Virus record (IMG/VR): IMGVR_UViG_3300042505_001173 | Span: 62,001-126,000 of that record | Strand: one strand, 5' to 3' | DNA: 64,000 nucleotides | DNA from: a virus | Made by a program: the position numbers and the translations under genes | Notes under the pieces: model-generated | Told to the model about the DNA's origin: nothing | The model's database searches: none | The model's input: only the letters and a program-made list of their open reading frames with translations | Shown: positions 16,327 to 24,248 of the stretch, piece after piece | How the letters are laid out: each line of letters begins with the position of its first letter | Numbering within the stretch: the first letter of the stretch is position 1

Positions 16327-16862
16327 AATTAATTGAAGTTTTTAGCATGCCTGATTTAGACAAATACACCTACACCGTAGCATCTAAATCATCACATAAA
16401 GAAGTATATCAATTTACGCTTCAAGATGGGCAACGGTTTATTGTTACATTTAAAATGTTATCAACGCCTGAAAGTAGTGAAATTTATTACAAACTGTTAA
16501 ACTACGTAAAAACACCTGAACGTTTAAATGACCCAACAATAGCTGACCAAATACGTAAAAGTCTAGGCGGGATATACTATGTTACATTTCAAGATGCTGC
16601 AAAAGGTGAAAATGAGTATGATGCAACTAACAAAAATATAGATATGTTCTATATTCTTGGTCATGTTACTAAAATTCTTGTAGATTTTACAAAAAATCAT
16701 AAAATTTTAGAGTTAAGTTTTGCGTCTGAGAGTAAAGAGTTGTCTCGTATTAAAGTATACAATAGAATGTCTACAATCATACCTAGATACACTAATTTAA
16801 AATTGTTAACTATTGATAAGGATTCGTCAATATTCAATTATATATTTACATCAAAGCAATAA
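16323..16862 (+). CDS. Hypothetical protein, paralogue A (179 aa)
   Basis: Paralogous to the next gene: both share GG(I/V)Y-x-VTFQ, a TN..(I/D)M segment, a HK...ELxFA segment, R-x-K-x-YNR, and a Pro-containing C-terminal strand. Function unknown. Its start overlaps the preceding gene, consistent with an operon of virion or assembly genes. Confidence 0.65.
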   Translation: MKLIEVFSMPDLDKYTYTVASKSSHKEVYQFTLQDGQRFIVTFKMLSTPESSEIYYKLLNYVKTPERLNDPTIADQIRKSLGGIYYVTFQDAAKGENEYDATNKNIDMFYILGHVTKILVDFTKNHKILELSFASESKELSRIKVYNRMSTIIPRYTNLKLLTIDKDSSIFNYIFTSKQ

Positions 16863-16863
16863 T

Positions 16864-17385
16864 ATGTTATTAAGTGAAATTTTAAAAAAATCAAATGTTC
16901 CGTACGATTTGGTGCGTACATCTCCTGATTTTTTATACACGTTCCATACACCTAGCATGTCAATCGATGTACATATAATACCAAAAAAATGGCCATCTAG
17001 TGAACAGGTCGCAAATGCGTTGCTACGTAAAATAAAAAATAATCAAGACCTCGAAGATTCAAACATGGCTGACTTAAAACAGAAATACGGTGGGGTGTAT
17101 GAAGTGACATTTCAACCTGCGGGGTCAGATTACTTTGGTATGACCAATACTCACGAAGATATGATAAAAATAATGAGTGCAGTAATTCAAATCGTTAAAG
17201 ATTTCGTTTCAACGCACAAAACAGCTGAACTTATGTTTGTTGCAAATAAGAAAGAGAAAGGACGTGTAAAGCTGTATAACAGAATAGTGCAAACGATGCC
17301 TCAATCGAACAATTTTACCTTAGTAGATAAAGTCGATACCGGTGACCGAATACACTATATGCTTGCTAATAATGATTTAATTTAA
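16864..17385 (+). CDS. Hypothetical protein, paralogue B (173 aa)
   Basis: The ATG at 16864 comes 1 nt after the previous stop and starts MLLSEILKKSNV; the frame is open further upstream but that would overlap the previous gene by 50 nt. Same domain as the preceding protein (KYGGVYEVTFQ, HKTAELMFVANKKEKGRVKLYNR). The pair arose by tandem duplication. Ends facing thyA in a convergent arrangement with a 4-nt overlap. Confidence 0.65.
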   Translation: MLLSEILKKSNVPYDLVRTSPDFLYTFHTPSMSIDVHIIPKKWPSSEQVANALLRKIKNNQDLEDSNMADLKQKYGGVYEVTFQPAGSDYFGMTNTHEDMIKIMSAVIQIVKDFVSTHKTAELMFVANKKEKGRVKLYNRIVQTMPQSNNFTLVDKVDTGDRIHYMLANNDLI

Positions 17386-18281
17386 ACAGCTACCTGACCT
17401 TTAATCGTTGGGTGGCTAGTATAATTAAGTATTTCGATATCATCGTATTTGATATCTAGTATTGAATTGTATTTTTTACTAAACGATACAGTTGGAATAC
17501 AATCGATAGTTGTACGAGATAATTGTTCTTTTACCTGGTCAATATGGTTCACGTAAATATGTGCATCGCCAATAGTATGGTACAATTTACCCGGTTTCAA
17601 CCCGTGTACATGACATAACATATGTACAAATAACGAATAAAATACAATATTGAACGGAATACCTAAAAAGATATCACCTGATCTTTGATATAGTGTACAA
17701 TCTAGAAATTTATTACCCTTTTCATCAAATCTAACATAGAATTGAGATAATGTATGACAAGGAGGCAATGCCATCTCATCTATATTAGCTACATTCCATG
17801 CTGTAACTATCATTCGTCTACTATAAGGGTCTCGGTTTAACAAATCTTCCAATTGTATAATTTGATCAATCTCACGCGTAAATATAACCGATTGAGAATC
17901 CCATGAAATACGGCTCATATTTTGAGATATACAATAATTGTACTCAGTAGGTGATGTAACTATACGTGTATCATTCCAATGACGCCATTGTTTTCCATAG
18001 ACTTTATTTAAATTACCATCTTCATCAGCCCATTCATTCCAAATACGTACACCACTATCTTGTAAGTATTTGATATTGTCGCTACCTGATAACATCCAAA
18101 TCAATTCATGAATAATAGCTGGATAATGAATTTTTTTAGTAGTTAATAACGGTAATTTGTAGTCACTAATATCATATTCAGCATTTACGTTAAATTTTGA
18201 ATATGTATCAGTTCCGGTACGATTTGATCTCAAATCACCTGAATTGTACACATCAGATAAAATTCTTAAATATTCTTTCAT
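17382..18281 (-). CDS. thyA: Thymidylate synthase (ThyA)
   Basis: 299 aa. Catalytic Cys175 lies in ALPPCHTLSQFYVRF. The RTGT phosphate-binding loop, YSRRM, the QRSGDIFLGIPFN segment and the GDAHIYVNH motif are present. It converts dUMP to dTMP with methylene-tetrahydrofolate, with folate recycled by the DHFR at 21 kb. The ATG at 18281 overlaps the upstream stop (ATGA) and is preferred over an in-frame GTG at 18296. Confidence 0.96.
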   Translation of the reverse strand: MKEYLRILSDVYNSGDLRSNRTGTDTYSKFNVNAEYDISDYKLPLLTTKKIHYPAIIHELIWMLSGSDNIKYLQDSGVRIWNEWADEDGNLNKVYGKQWRHWNDTRIVTSPTEYNYCISQNMSRISWDSQSVIFTREIDQIIQLEDLLNRDPYSRRMIVTAWNVANIDEMALPPCHTLSQFYVRFDEKGNKFLDCTLYQRSGDIFLGIPFNIVFYSLFVHMLCHVHGLKPGKLYHTIGDAHIYVNHIDQVKEQLSRTTIDCIPTVSFSKKYNSILDIKYDDIEILNYTSHPTIKGQVAV

Positions 18282-18796
18282 GATATTATATCCCACTTTA
18301 TCATAGCTTCAGCACGTTTAATAGCATCGAGTTTTGAAACATACATTAAACGTTTAGCAATTAAATGATCTAATTCTGCGCAGTTCCATAGCATCTCACC
18401 GGACAAACACGTTATTAATGCTGTATTCGCTACATACGGTACCCATATTGAGCATTTAGTATTAGCACGACATAACGCATTGAATTCTTCGCGAGTTTCA
18501 ATACCTAGCGGCACTTCTTCGTTGTTCACTAAACAATTAGAGTTGATACGTTTATATTCCCACCCGGGTACGAACATAGGTGTTTTAGCTTCACATTTAT
18601 ACCAAATAGTACTTCCATCACCCTTAAACATCCACCATTTATGAGGTGTATTAGATTGCTCACAATCTTGTACCCATAATTTTAGTAAACATAAATGTGG
18701 GTGTGTGCTAGTTGCAGGTACAGCGTTTTTAATATCATCAGCTGTTAATTTAGTTGTTACATACACTACTTCACCGTTACTTTGTGTTACTATCAT
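18278..18796 (-). CDS. Hypothetical 172-aa protein in thyA operon
   Basis: The ATG at 18796 has a strong GGAGG site 6 nt upstream, so the longer frame starting at 18844 is not used. The protein has several Cys and Trp (HKWWMFKGDGSTIWYKCEAK). No family recognised. Translationally coupled to thyA and overlapping the upstream phosphoribosyltransferase, so it may act in nucleotide metabolism. Confidence 0.65.
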   Translation of the reverse strand: MIVTQSNGEVVYVTTKLTADDIKNAVPATSTHPHLCLLKLWVQDCEQSNTPHKWWMFKGDGSTIWYKCEAKTPMFVPGWEYKRINSNCLVNNEEVPLGIETREEFNALCRANTKCSIWVPYVANTALITCLSGEMLWNCAELDHLIAKRLMYVSKLDAIKRAEAMIKWDIIS

Positions 18797-19253
18797 AATA
18801 TACCTCCGGTTTTCTTTCCCATGGAAAATACACAAACGGTGCATTATCAGGTATCTCAGTAGTAAAGATTATATTTGGTACAATTTGCTGACATAACTTT
18901 GTAGATGAATATTTTGCTACTAGTACAGCAATATCTACAGTACAGTCTTTTTGATAATGTTTTGCACATGTTAATAATGTGTAGCCACTGTCAAGAATAT
19001 CATCAACAATAAGAATTTTTGAACCCGGTTTAATTTCAGGTAATATTGTATCGTGCCAATCTAAATTATCACCTTTCGATAATTCATGAGATACATCAGC
19101 AACATACATTGGTACACATAAATGATGAGACAAATATACAGCAGGAATTAACCCGCCACGTTTTAATCCAATAATGCAATCATACTTAGTTTGTATTCTA
19201 ATGTACAGGTTATCCATCATTTGTTTGAAATTTCGATCGTTGTAAATGATCAT
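18777..19253 (-). CDS. Purine phosphoribosyltransferase-like (Gpt/Hpt type)
   Basis: 158 aa. The PRPP-binding signature ILIVDDILDSGYTL is intact; IIGLKRGGLIPAVYLSHHL is the substrate loop, and FVYFPWE near the C-terminus matches the xanthine-guanine phosphoribosyltransferase tail. It likely salvages guanine, xanthine or hypoxanthine to nucleotides. The ATG at 19253 overlaps the upstream stop; an in-frame GTG lies 15 nt upstream. Confidence 0.83.
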   Translation of the reverse strand: MIIYNDRNFKQMMDNLYIRIQTKYDCIIGLKRGGLIPAVYLSHHLCVPMYVADVSHELSKGDNLDWHDTILPEIKPGSKILIVDDILDSGYTLLTCAKHYQKDCTVDIAVLVAKYSSTKLCQQIVPNIIFTTEIPDNAPFVYFPWERKPEVYYDSNTK

Positions 19254-19828
19254 AATAATGTATTCCACATTTTGTTAATTTGTGAGAAGGATTTTAATAT
19301 ATTTCTTGCATCAACTAAAGCATTTCTTTTGCCTTGTTTTATGTTTAGCAAATTATAAATCTCAACCTTTTTGACAGCGCCCAATAAAACAAAACCTAAA
19401 GTGCTTAAATCGTATACATGAGTACTAAAATTAAGATCGATATCGACACGCTTGAACATTGCATCAAAGAACGGTAATGTAAACGAACCGGTATTATGAC
19501 CAATTACGGTAATAGCACGTGTATCAAAATGATCAAGTATGAAACCACCCATTTCTTCGATAGCTTCATAGAATGGAATCCCGTTTGCTGTTAAATGTTC
19601 AATTGTAAAACCATTGATACCTAAGGCTTCTTTATCCCAACATACATTTGGAATATCAGTATAATCAATCTCAACATACATTTCATCGATTTTATTAAAT
19701 TTTTCATCGACGACAATTAAACCAGCACTAATAACAGCGTAGCTTAAATCATCAACCCCTTTTGTAGGTTCACGTGAGTTGCTAAAGTTTAACCCACTTG
19801 TTTCACAGCTTAACACTAGATATTTCAT
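19250..19828 (-). CDS. DnaQ-fold exonuclease-like protein, catalytic residues altered
   Basis: 192 aa. The DEDD layout is visible but degraded: motif I reads LSCETSGLNF where active enzymes have D-x-E-T-x-G, so the first Asp is Ser; motif II reads VIGHNTGSFTLPFFD with Thr in place of the Asp; motif III NALVDARNIL keeps Asp. It may bind nucleic acid without cutting, or the alignment may hide a rearranged site. The ATG at 19828 follows AAGGAT and sits 1 nt after the primase stop. Confidence 0.6.
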   Translation of the reverse strand: MKYLVLSCETSGLNFSNSREPTKGVDDLSYAVISAGLIVVDEKFNKIDEMYVEIDYTDIPNVCWDKEALGINGFTIEHLTANGIPFYEAIEEMGGFILDHFDTRAITVIGHNTGSFTLPFFDAMFKRVDIDLNFSTHVYDLSTLGFVLLGAVKKVEIYNLLNIKQGKRNALVDARNILKSFSQINKMWNTLL

Positions 19829-19829
19829 T

Positions 19830-20798
19830 TTAATCCTTACACAATAAATTAACCGCAACTTTTGCTTCAAAACCTTTTTTTGCATTTTGTAACAATGACA
19901 TGTACACAAACATATATCCAAACCTGATGATTGACTGGTTTATATCTTTACATTCACCCGTATCTGGTATACTTACTTCCCAACCTGCATTGATAGCGTT
20001 AAACGCTGCAGATTTACCATTACCGTATCTATCAGGGATATAAATCTTTCTTCTTCTAGACTGGTTTATTACTTTAATTTTAGCAGGTGATAAATCGCCA
20101 CCGTTAATTGCTATACCTTTTAAATGGTAACAATCAAAAAATCCTTCCGTAATGAACAATGGTTCGTCTATATCAGTATGTAATCGATTATAACCGTATA
20201 ATATTACACTATCGCCAGTTACCATTGAATTTTCATATCGATGTTTAGTTTTTAAAAAACTCCGTCCTTGATAGAAAATTAACTTACCATCCCGGTAAAA
20301 TGGAATTATCAATCTACCGTACCATTTTTTCTCAAAAGCTGATGTTTTTCCTAATGATAAGAAGAAGTTATCATCGTTAACGATACCTCGCTGTTCAAGA
20401 TATTCTATTGCAACATTTGACCATACATCTGCACCATCTGTTTTAATTCGATAAAATGATTGAGGTAATGGTAATTCAACTATAGGGTTATCATCTTTTA
20501 TAATAACCGTTTTCTTTGTTGGTGTTTTACCTAAATTAGCTAATTGAATTTTTTGTATTTCTTCTTTTGGAATGTTAAAAGCTAACAACACATCCATCAT
20601 TTGATCAGAAATATGTGAGTTTTTGTAGAATATTGATTTACACCCACAATTAAAGCAATTATACGCTACTTCGCTATCAGATAATAAGAACCCACCTCTT
20701 ACTTTATAATCATGGCATACTGCACACTTAGTAGTAAACCAACCTTTATTGTTTGCATGGGTAGATAATGTTACATATTTTCGAATTAACTCTTCCAT
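19830..20798 (-). CDS. 61: gp61-like DnaG-type primase
   Basis: 322 aa. N-terminal zinc finger with Cys25, Cys28, Cys48 and Cys51 (CAVC...CFNC). TOPRIM core with FITEGFFDCYHLKG (catalytic Glu) and IYIPDRYGNGKSAA (DxD-like region reads PDRYG, so the second acidic residue is not obvious). It makes RNA primers for lagging-strand synthesis with the gp41 helicase encoded at 46.6 kb. T4 gp61 is 342 aa, a close match in size. Confidence 0.85.
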   Translation of the reverse strand: MEELIRKYVTLSTHANNKGWFTTKCAVCHDYKVRGGFLLSDSEVAYNCFNCGCKSIFYKNSHISDQMMDVLLAFNIPKEEIQKIQLANLGKTPTKKTVIIKDDNPIVELPLPQSFYRIKTDGADVWSNVAIEYLEQRGIVNDDNFFLSLGKTSAFEKKWYGRLIIPFYRDGKLIFYQGRSFLKTKHRYENSMVTGDSVILYGYNRLHTDIDEPLFITEGFFDCYHLKGIAINGGDLSPAKIKVINQSRRRKIYIPDRYGNGKSAAFNAINAGWEVSIPDTGECKDINQSIIRFGYMFVYMSLLQNAKKGFEAKVAVNLLCKD

Positions 20799-20829
20799 AT
20801 CGATTTTTCATATTAAAATCAATATTATA

Positions 20830-21312
20830 TTATTTTTTTGTATAGACCACAAATGCTAAATCAGGGTGACCACTATCAATTTGTTCTTTATTAAAATTTA
20901 CTAATGGTTGTCCGGGAAACTGTTGATCGCATTCATAATTACGGTTAATAACAGATAGGTAAACTGTATCGCATTGTTTAATTGTTGTTTGGTATAATTT
21001 TGTACCACCAATAATGAATATCTCTTTATCGGTTTGAATATCTTCCAAATTTAAAACAGTTGTAGCACCTTTACACAAATTATCAGTATCAGAAGTAATT
21101 ACGTAACATTCACGGTTAGGTAAAACAGATTCACCTATATCTCTTAAACCGGCAATCTCGTTATACGTGTTTCTACCCATAACAACACAATGACCATCTG
21201 TTAATTGTTTGAAACGTTTCAAATCTAATTTACTAAAATCTTCACCTAACCATGGAATTTGCTTATCTTTAGCCATTCCACCCATAATATCACAACATGC
21301 TATTAACTTCAT
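20830..21312 (-). CDS. frd: Dihydrofolate reductase
   Basis: 160 aa. MKLIACCDIMGGMAKDKQIPW is the folate/NADPH N-terminal motif, HCVVMGRNTYNEI the second, and IFIIGGTKLY the third. It regenerates tetrahydrofolate for thymidylate synthase. The ATG at 21312 (AGG upstream) is preferred; the frame is open for 27 more codons upstream but this would add a non-homologous extension. Confidence 0.93.
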   Translation of the reverse strand: MKLIACCDIMGGMAKDKQIPWLGEDFSKLDLKRFKQLTDGHCVVMGRNTYNEIAGLRDIGESVLPNRECYVITSDTDNLCKGATTVLNLEDIQTDKEIFIIGGTKLYQTTIKQCDTVYLSVINRNYECDQQFPGQPLVNFNKEQIDSGHPDLAFVVYTKK

Positions 21313-21392
21313 TTTAAACCTATGGTATTTTAAAGGGAAACATATCAAATTTAAATGACAATATTGGTATAGTGTTATATAATCAATTAACA

Positions 21393-21626
21393 CTAATCAT
21401 TGGGAGACTCAATTCTCTTAAGTTCTCCGGTATGCGCTTCGAGATCAGCTGAAAACTGTATTAGGTGTAATTCACGTACATTAACAAATTTTGTCCAAGA
21501 TACATCATCATCGATAGGTGTTATTTCAATGAAATGGTCCACTGACCTAACGACTGAATTAGGTTTATTAACGTACCTACCTGTACATTTAACCTCAATA
21601 TCCCCGTACAAATAATTTTTACTCAT
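21393..21626 (-). CDS. Hypothetical 77-aa protein
   Basis: A small beta-rich protein (MSKNYLYGDIEVKCTGRY...). Overlaps the upstream ORF by 8 nt. No recognised family. Confidence 0.55.
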   Translation of the reverse strand: MSKNYLYGDIEVKCTGRYVNKPNSVVRSVDHFIEITPIDDDVSWTKFVNVRELHLIQFSADLEAHTGELKRIESPND

Positions 21627-21861
21627 CCCACTCCCAACCGTTACCGATTTGATCTACTTCTTCACGTGAGTCGTCGAGATACACATCGAGCCATCTATTA
21701 ACTGTTTGGTATACTATATCGTTTACAGTATCATGTACCGCATCGGATTCATCAATGGTTATACCATATACATACAACATCTCTTCGCTATCCATGCGTT
21801 TAAGATCTTTCCGTACTGCTGTTTCAATTTGTTGCAAATATCTATTATTGTGTTTACTCAT
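21619..21861 (-). CDS. Hypothetical 80-aa acidic protein
   Basis: Strongly acidic and helical (ends GNGWEWDE). Preceded by GGAG-like bases (CCAATG context). Unknown function. Confidence 0.5.
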   Translation of the reverse strand: MSKHNNRYLQQIETAVRKDLKRMDSEEMLYVYGITIDESDAVHDTVNDIVYQTVNRWLDVYLDDSREEVDQIGNGWEWDE

Positions 21862-21907
21862 TGGAGAACTTACTGATTATCTAAAAAAATTCTATTTAGA
21901 CTAAAAA

Positions 21908-21935
21908 AAAGCGTTATATAAAAATATAACGCTTT
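21908..21935 (-). terminator. Rho-independent terminator after the Ro60-like gene
   Basis: A 12-bp perfect stem (AAAGCGTTATAT with its complement) directly followed on the minus strand by eight T. It closes the transcription unit that starts at the promoter at 24207-24235. Confidence 0.9.
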
Positions 21936-21972
21936 GAGGTAGGACACTATATTAAAAACATCTAACAACTAA

Positions 21973-23457
21973 CTAAAAACTGATACTTTCGTATCTTGGA
22001 GAGTTAACAACCTCCATCATCATACCTTCAGGTGATAAAATCTCATCTTGCTCACCTGTTATATACTTCAAGATATTTGGACTAAAACCTGAAATCATAC
22101 AGGTATTAGGAGTATTATGTACTACTGGAAAATTGCCAGAGTTAGCATTAACATTCCAGAATACTAACTTAGGAATTGTATATCCAGCAATTTCAAATGA
22201 CGATCTAATTGTTTCATAGAACGTTTCAACCGCTGAAGCTTTAATTTGACTACGAGTAATAGCATTAAATTCCATATCAGAAATGATATAAATTGTTCCA
22301 ACCATATCACTAGGTGACAACTGATTAGTAATAGCTGCTTGTAGAATTAATTTAAACACTGCTTCAAGGTCTGTTGACATACCCCATTCAGCGTGTGAAA
22401 GATTATGAACCTTTTCAAAGATATTATTACCTTTTAAATCTTGAATTCTTGGGGTTTCACTAAACGTAATGAATTTGTCACGATATGGACCTTTTGCTCG
22501 TTCAGCAAAATAAATTGCTAACGATATACAAACTTCCATTGGAAGACCTGACATTGAACCACTAACATCAGCTACAACGATAGCGTTACTATCAACATCA
22601 ATTTTTGGTAAGTTTTTCCATAAAATTTCTGCTTCATCTGGTTTAATGTCACTTGTCCAATTGTTTAAAATTTTACCAACGATTTGATATGGATATAAAG
22701 TACTAGCGTTAACATGAACTTTCCCGTCTTTAGCTAATGTAATAAATTCTTCATAACGGGTAGCATCATTTCTTGCAAATGCTTTGCGATGTTTTAGTAA
22801 ACATTGACTTGGTAACTTAGAATAAGTAATGGTATCCCATTGTTTAGCACTCATACGATTTTCAGCAACTTCAAGATATCTGTTCAAATTTGAACATAAT
22901 TTACGATAATCTTTTGATGATAGCCCAAAAGCTTTACGCGTTAAATTACCTAATCGGACTGATTCTTTACTTGAAGTATTGATACGTTTTAACCATTTAC
23001 CTAAAATTGAAATAGGTTGATTTGATGTGATACCCTCAAGATCTCTACGTGATTGATCTTTCATTAAACTAAAAGCATATGATTCACAAGGTGTACCGAC
23101 AACTGAATAAAGATCATCCCATCTTCCGTATTCAGCAACGAGGTCTAATAGGTTTTTTGTTTGATCTGGGTAGTTACGAGCAAGCCATTCTAATTGAATA
23201 CGAAATGGTCTTCTTTGACCTTGACCACCACGAATATCTCTAAACATGTACATTAACCGTACAGCAATTGTCTTTTCTTGTGCAAATGCACGTGTAAACA
23301 AACTTAAAATTTCACTTTCGGTTCTTGATCTAATTGATCCACCTTGAGCAAAGAAATCAACACAATTGTTTAAAGATGAATGGTTAGTAATAGCACCGTT
23401 TTGTGTTGTTGAATGATTCATTTGATTTGAAATCGCTGATAAGAATTTTTCGGTCAT
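21973..23457 (-). CDS. Ro60-like TROVE/DUF2828 protein with vWA domain
   Basis: 494 aa. The N-terminal part has the helical-repeat signature of TROVE/DUF2828 proteins (NGAITNHSSLNNCVDFFAQGG, FRDIRGGQGQRRPFR, AEYGRWDDLYSVVG). The C-terminal vWA domain has an intact MIDAS: D297-x-S299-x-S301 in ADVSGSMSG plus later Thr and Asp (STDLE, ISDMEF). Ro60/Rsr proteins bind Y RNAs and misfolded RNAs and take part in RNA quality control and degradation. The ATG at 23457 follows TTGGAG; a longer frame would run into RNA element 1. Immediately upstream is the RNA array, on the same strand and probably in the same transcript. Confidence 0.83.
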   Translation of the reverse strand: MTEKFLSAISNQMNHSTTQNGAITNHSSLNNCVDFFAQGGSIRSRTESEILSLFTRAFAQEKTIAVRLMYMFRDIRGGQGQRRPFRIQLEWLARNYPDQTKNLLDLVAEYGRWDDLYSVVGTPCESYAFSLMKDQSRRDLEGITSNQPISILGKWLKRINTSSKESVRLGNLTRKAFGLSSKDYRKLCSNLNRYLEVAENRMSAKQWDTITYSKLPSQCLLKHRKAFARNDATRYEEFITLAKDGKVHVNASTLYPYQIVGKILNNWTSDIKPDEAEILWKNLPKIDVDSNAIVVADVSGSMSGLPMEVCISLAIYFAERAKGPYRDKFITFSETPRIQDLKGNNIFEKVHNLSHAEWGMSTDLEAVFKLILQAAITNQLSPSDMVGTIYIISDMEFNAITRSQIKASAVETFYETIRSSFEIAGYTIPKLVFWNVNANSGNFPVVHNTPNTCMISGFSPNILKYITGEQDEILSPEGMMMEVVNSPRYESISF

Positions 23458-23507
23458 TTTGTACTCCAAGACATTAATTGTTAAATTGCGGATACTGTCT
23501 TTATAAC

Positions 23508-23560
23508 TAGATGCATAAGTCATTTTCAATAATGAGTTGTTTAATTGCTGGAAGCATCTA
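23508..23560 (-). ncRNA. Y-RNA-like element 1
   Basis: Closed by a perfect 7-bp stem TAGATGC/GCATCTA. Read on the minus strand, the 5' arm is followed by TTCCAGCAATT, the shared motif. It sits 51 nt upstream of the Ro60-like start codon, so it may also act as a leader structure. Confidence 0.6.
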
Positions 23561-23580
23561 TAAGTGTTTAGGTTTTACCC

Positions 23581-23615
23581 TAAAAATATAAACTTGAAAC
23601 AAACTTATATTTTTA
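23581..23615 (-). other. AT-only hairpin within the RNA array
   Basis: An 11-bp perfect stem (TAAAAATATAA and complement) with a 13-nt loop. It separates element 1 from element 2 and may serve as a processing or pausing site. Confidence 0.5.
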
Positions 23616-23623
23616 AGATCGAA

Positions 23624-23713
23624 TGTTCCAACCAATACACCTCTAAGTCTGTCAGGACTTAGTTTATTTCATGGAGACTATTTTTAATCGCTGTATGTGC
23701 GGTTATTGGAACA
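23624..23713 (-). ncRNA. Y-RNA-like element 2
   Basis: Perfect 8-bp terminal stem TGTTCCAA/TTGGAACA, with an internal 7-bp hairpin at 23643-23662. On the minus strand the motif reads ATACAGCGATT, about 12 nt inside the 5' arm. Confidence 0.62.
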
Positions 23714-23730
23714 CCCAATTTTTAAAAATA

Positions 23731-23811
23731 TAGACCTGTTTTTAGCAACCCACATTCATTCCAATAAGATTAGATATGTAATTGCTGTAAGTGAGTTTTA
23801 TAACAGGTCTA
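23731..23811 (-). ncRNA. Y-RNA-like element 3
   Basis: Perfect 10-bp terminal stem TAGACCTGTT/AACAGGTCTA. Motif TTACAGCAATT on the 5' side, followed by a larger internal region including CTCAC and GTGGG. Confidence 0.65.
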
Positions 23812-23828
23812 CATCTGTACATCAATAT

Positions 23829-23881
23829 GAGGTTTTTCACGATGATCGATCACTTATTGTGACCATCAAACGTTTAACCTC
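23829..23881 (-). ncRNA. Possible Y-RNA-like element 4 (weak)
   Basis: A 6-bp terminal stem GAGGTT/AACCTC and an internal GATG...CATC hairpin, but without a clear CAGCAAT motif. Two further perfect hairpins follow at 23909-23924 and 23925-23943, with an isolated TACAGCATA nearby. Membership uncertain. Confidence 0.35.
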
Positions 23882-23946
23882 TCTGCATTAAAATTATATG
23901 CTGTACTACACCTACTTGGAGGTGCCATCTTAAACCAAGATGGAGC

Positions 23947-23987
23947 AAGATCTTATTAACATTTTCGATTATTGCTGTTAAGATCTT
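23947..23987 (-). ncRNA. Y-RNA-like element 5
   Basis: Perfect 9-bp terminal stem AAGATCTTA/TAAGATCTT, with TTAACAGCAAT immediately after the 5' arm (minus strand). The shortest member, 41 nt. Confidence 0.65.
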
Positions 23988-24003
23988 TGATAAAAGAGCG
24001 GTC

Positions 24004-24054
24004 ACGATCTAAATTTAACATTTGCAGTGTTTATAAAATTGCTGTTGAGATCGT
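24004..24054 (-). ncRNA. Y-RNA-like element 6
   Basis: Perfect 7-bp terminal stem ACGATCT/AGATCGT, then CAACAGCAATT. Confidence 0.65.
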
Positions 24055-24074
24055 TGATTTTACTAATAACTTTC

Positions 24075-24129
24075 AAGACCTTATTCACGTTTTCGAGTAT
24101 GAGTCGATTATTGTTGCAGTTAAGGTCTT
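24075..24129 (-). ncRNA. Y-RNA-like element 7
   Basis: Perfect 9-bp terminal stem AAGACCTTA/TAAGGTCTT; the motif is diverged, ACTGCAACAAT. Confidence 0.6.
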
Positions 24130-24137
24130 ACGTAAAC

Positions 24138-24198
24138 TAGATTCTGTTTATGTGTTCAGATTAGAGGTCTGATATTAAATGGTTGCTGTTCGAATCTA
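24138..24198 (-). ncRNA. Y-RNA-like element 8 (promoter-proximal)
   Basis: Perfect 7-bp terminal stem TAGATTC/GAATCTA, then GAACAGCAACC, with an internal 5-bp stem and 7-nt loop hairpin (TCAGA...TCTGA). The predicted transcription start of the promoter just upstream falls at the first bases of this stem. Confidence 0.68.
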
Positions 24199-24206
24199 TA
24201 AAACGT

Positions 24207-24235
24207 ATTATAATGATCTAAAAAAATTAAATCAA
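24207..24235 (-). promoter_or_regulatory. Sigma-70-type promoter of the RNA array
   Basis: Minus-strand TTGATT (24235-24230), 17-bp spacer, TATAAT (24212-24207). Expected start near 24199, exactly at element 8. This fixes the orientation of the array and puts it in one transcript with the Ro60-like gene. Confidence 0.85.
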
Positions 24236-24248
24236 CTATATCTTTAAA

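Noticed and set aside
23697-24172. Two plus-strand frames of 64 and 66 codons inside the RNA array
   Set aside because: They cross the stem-closed elements, are on the strand opposite to the promoter, and have no protein-like features or good ribosome binding sites.
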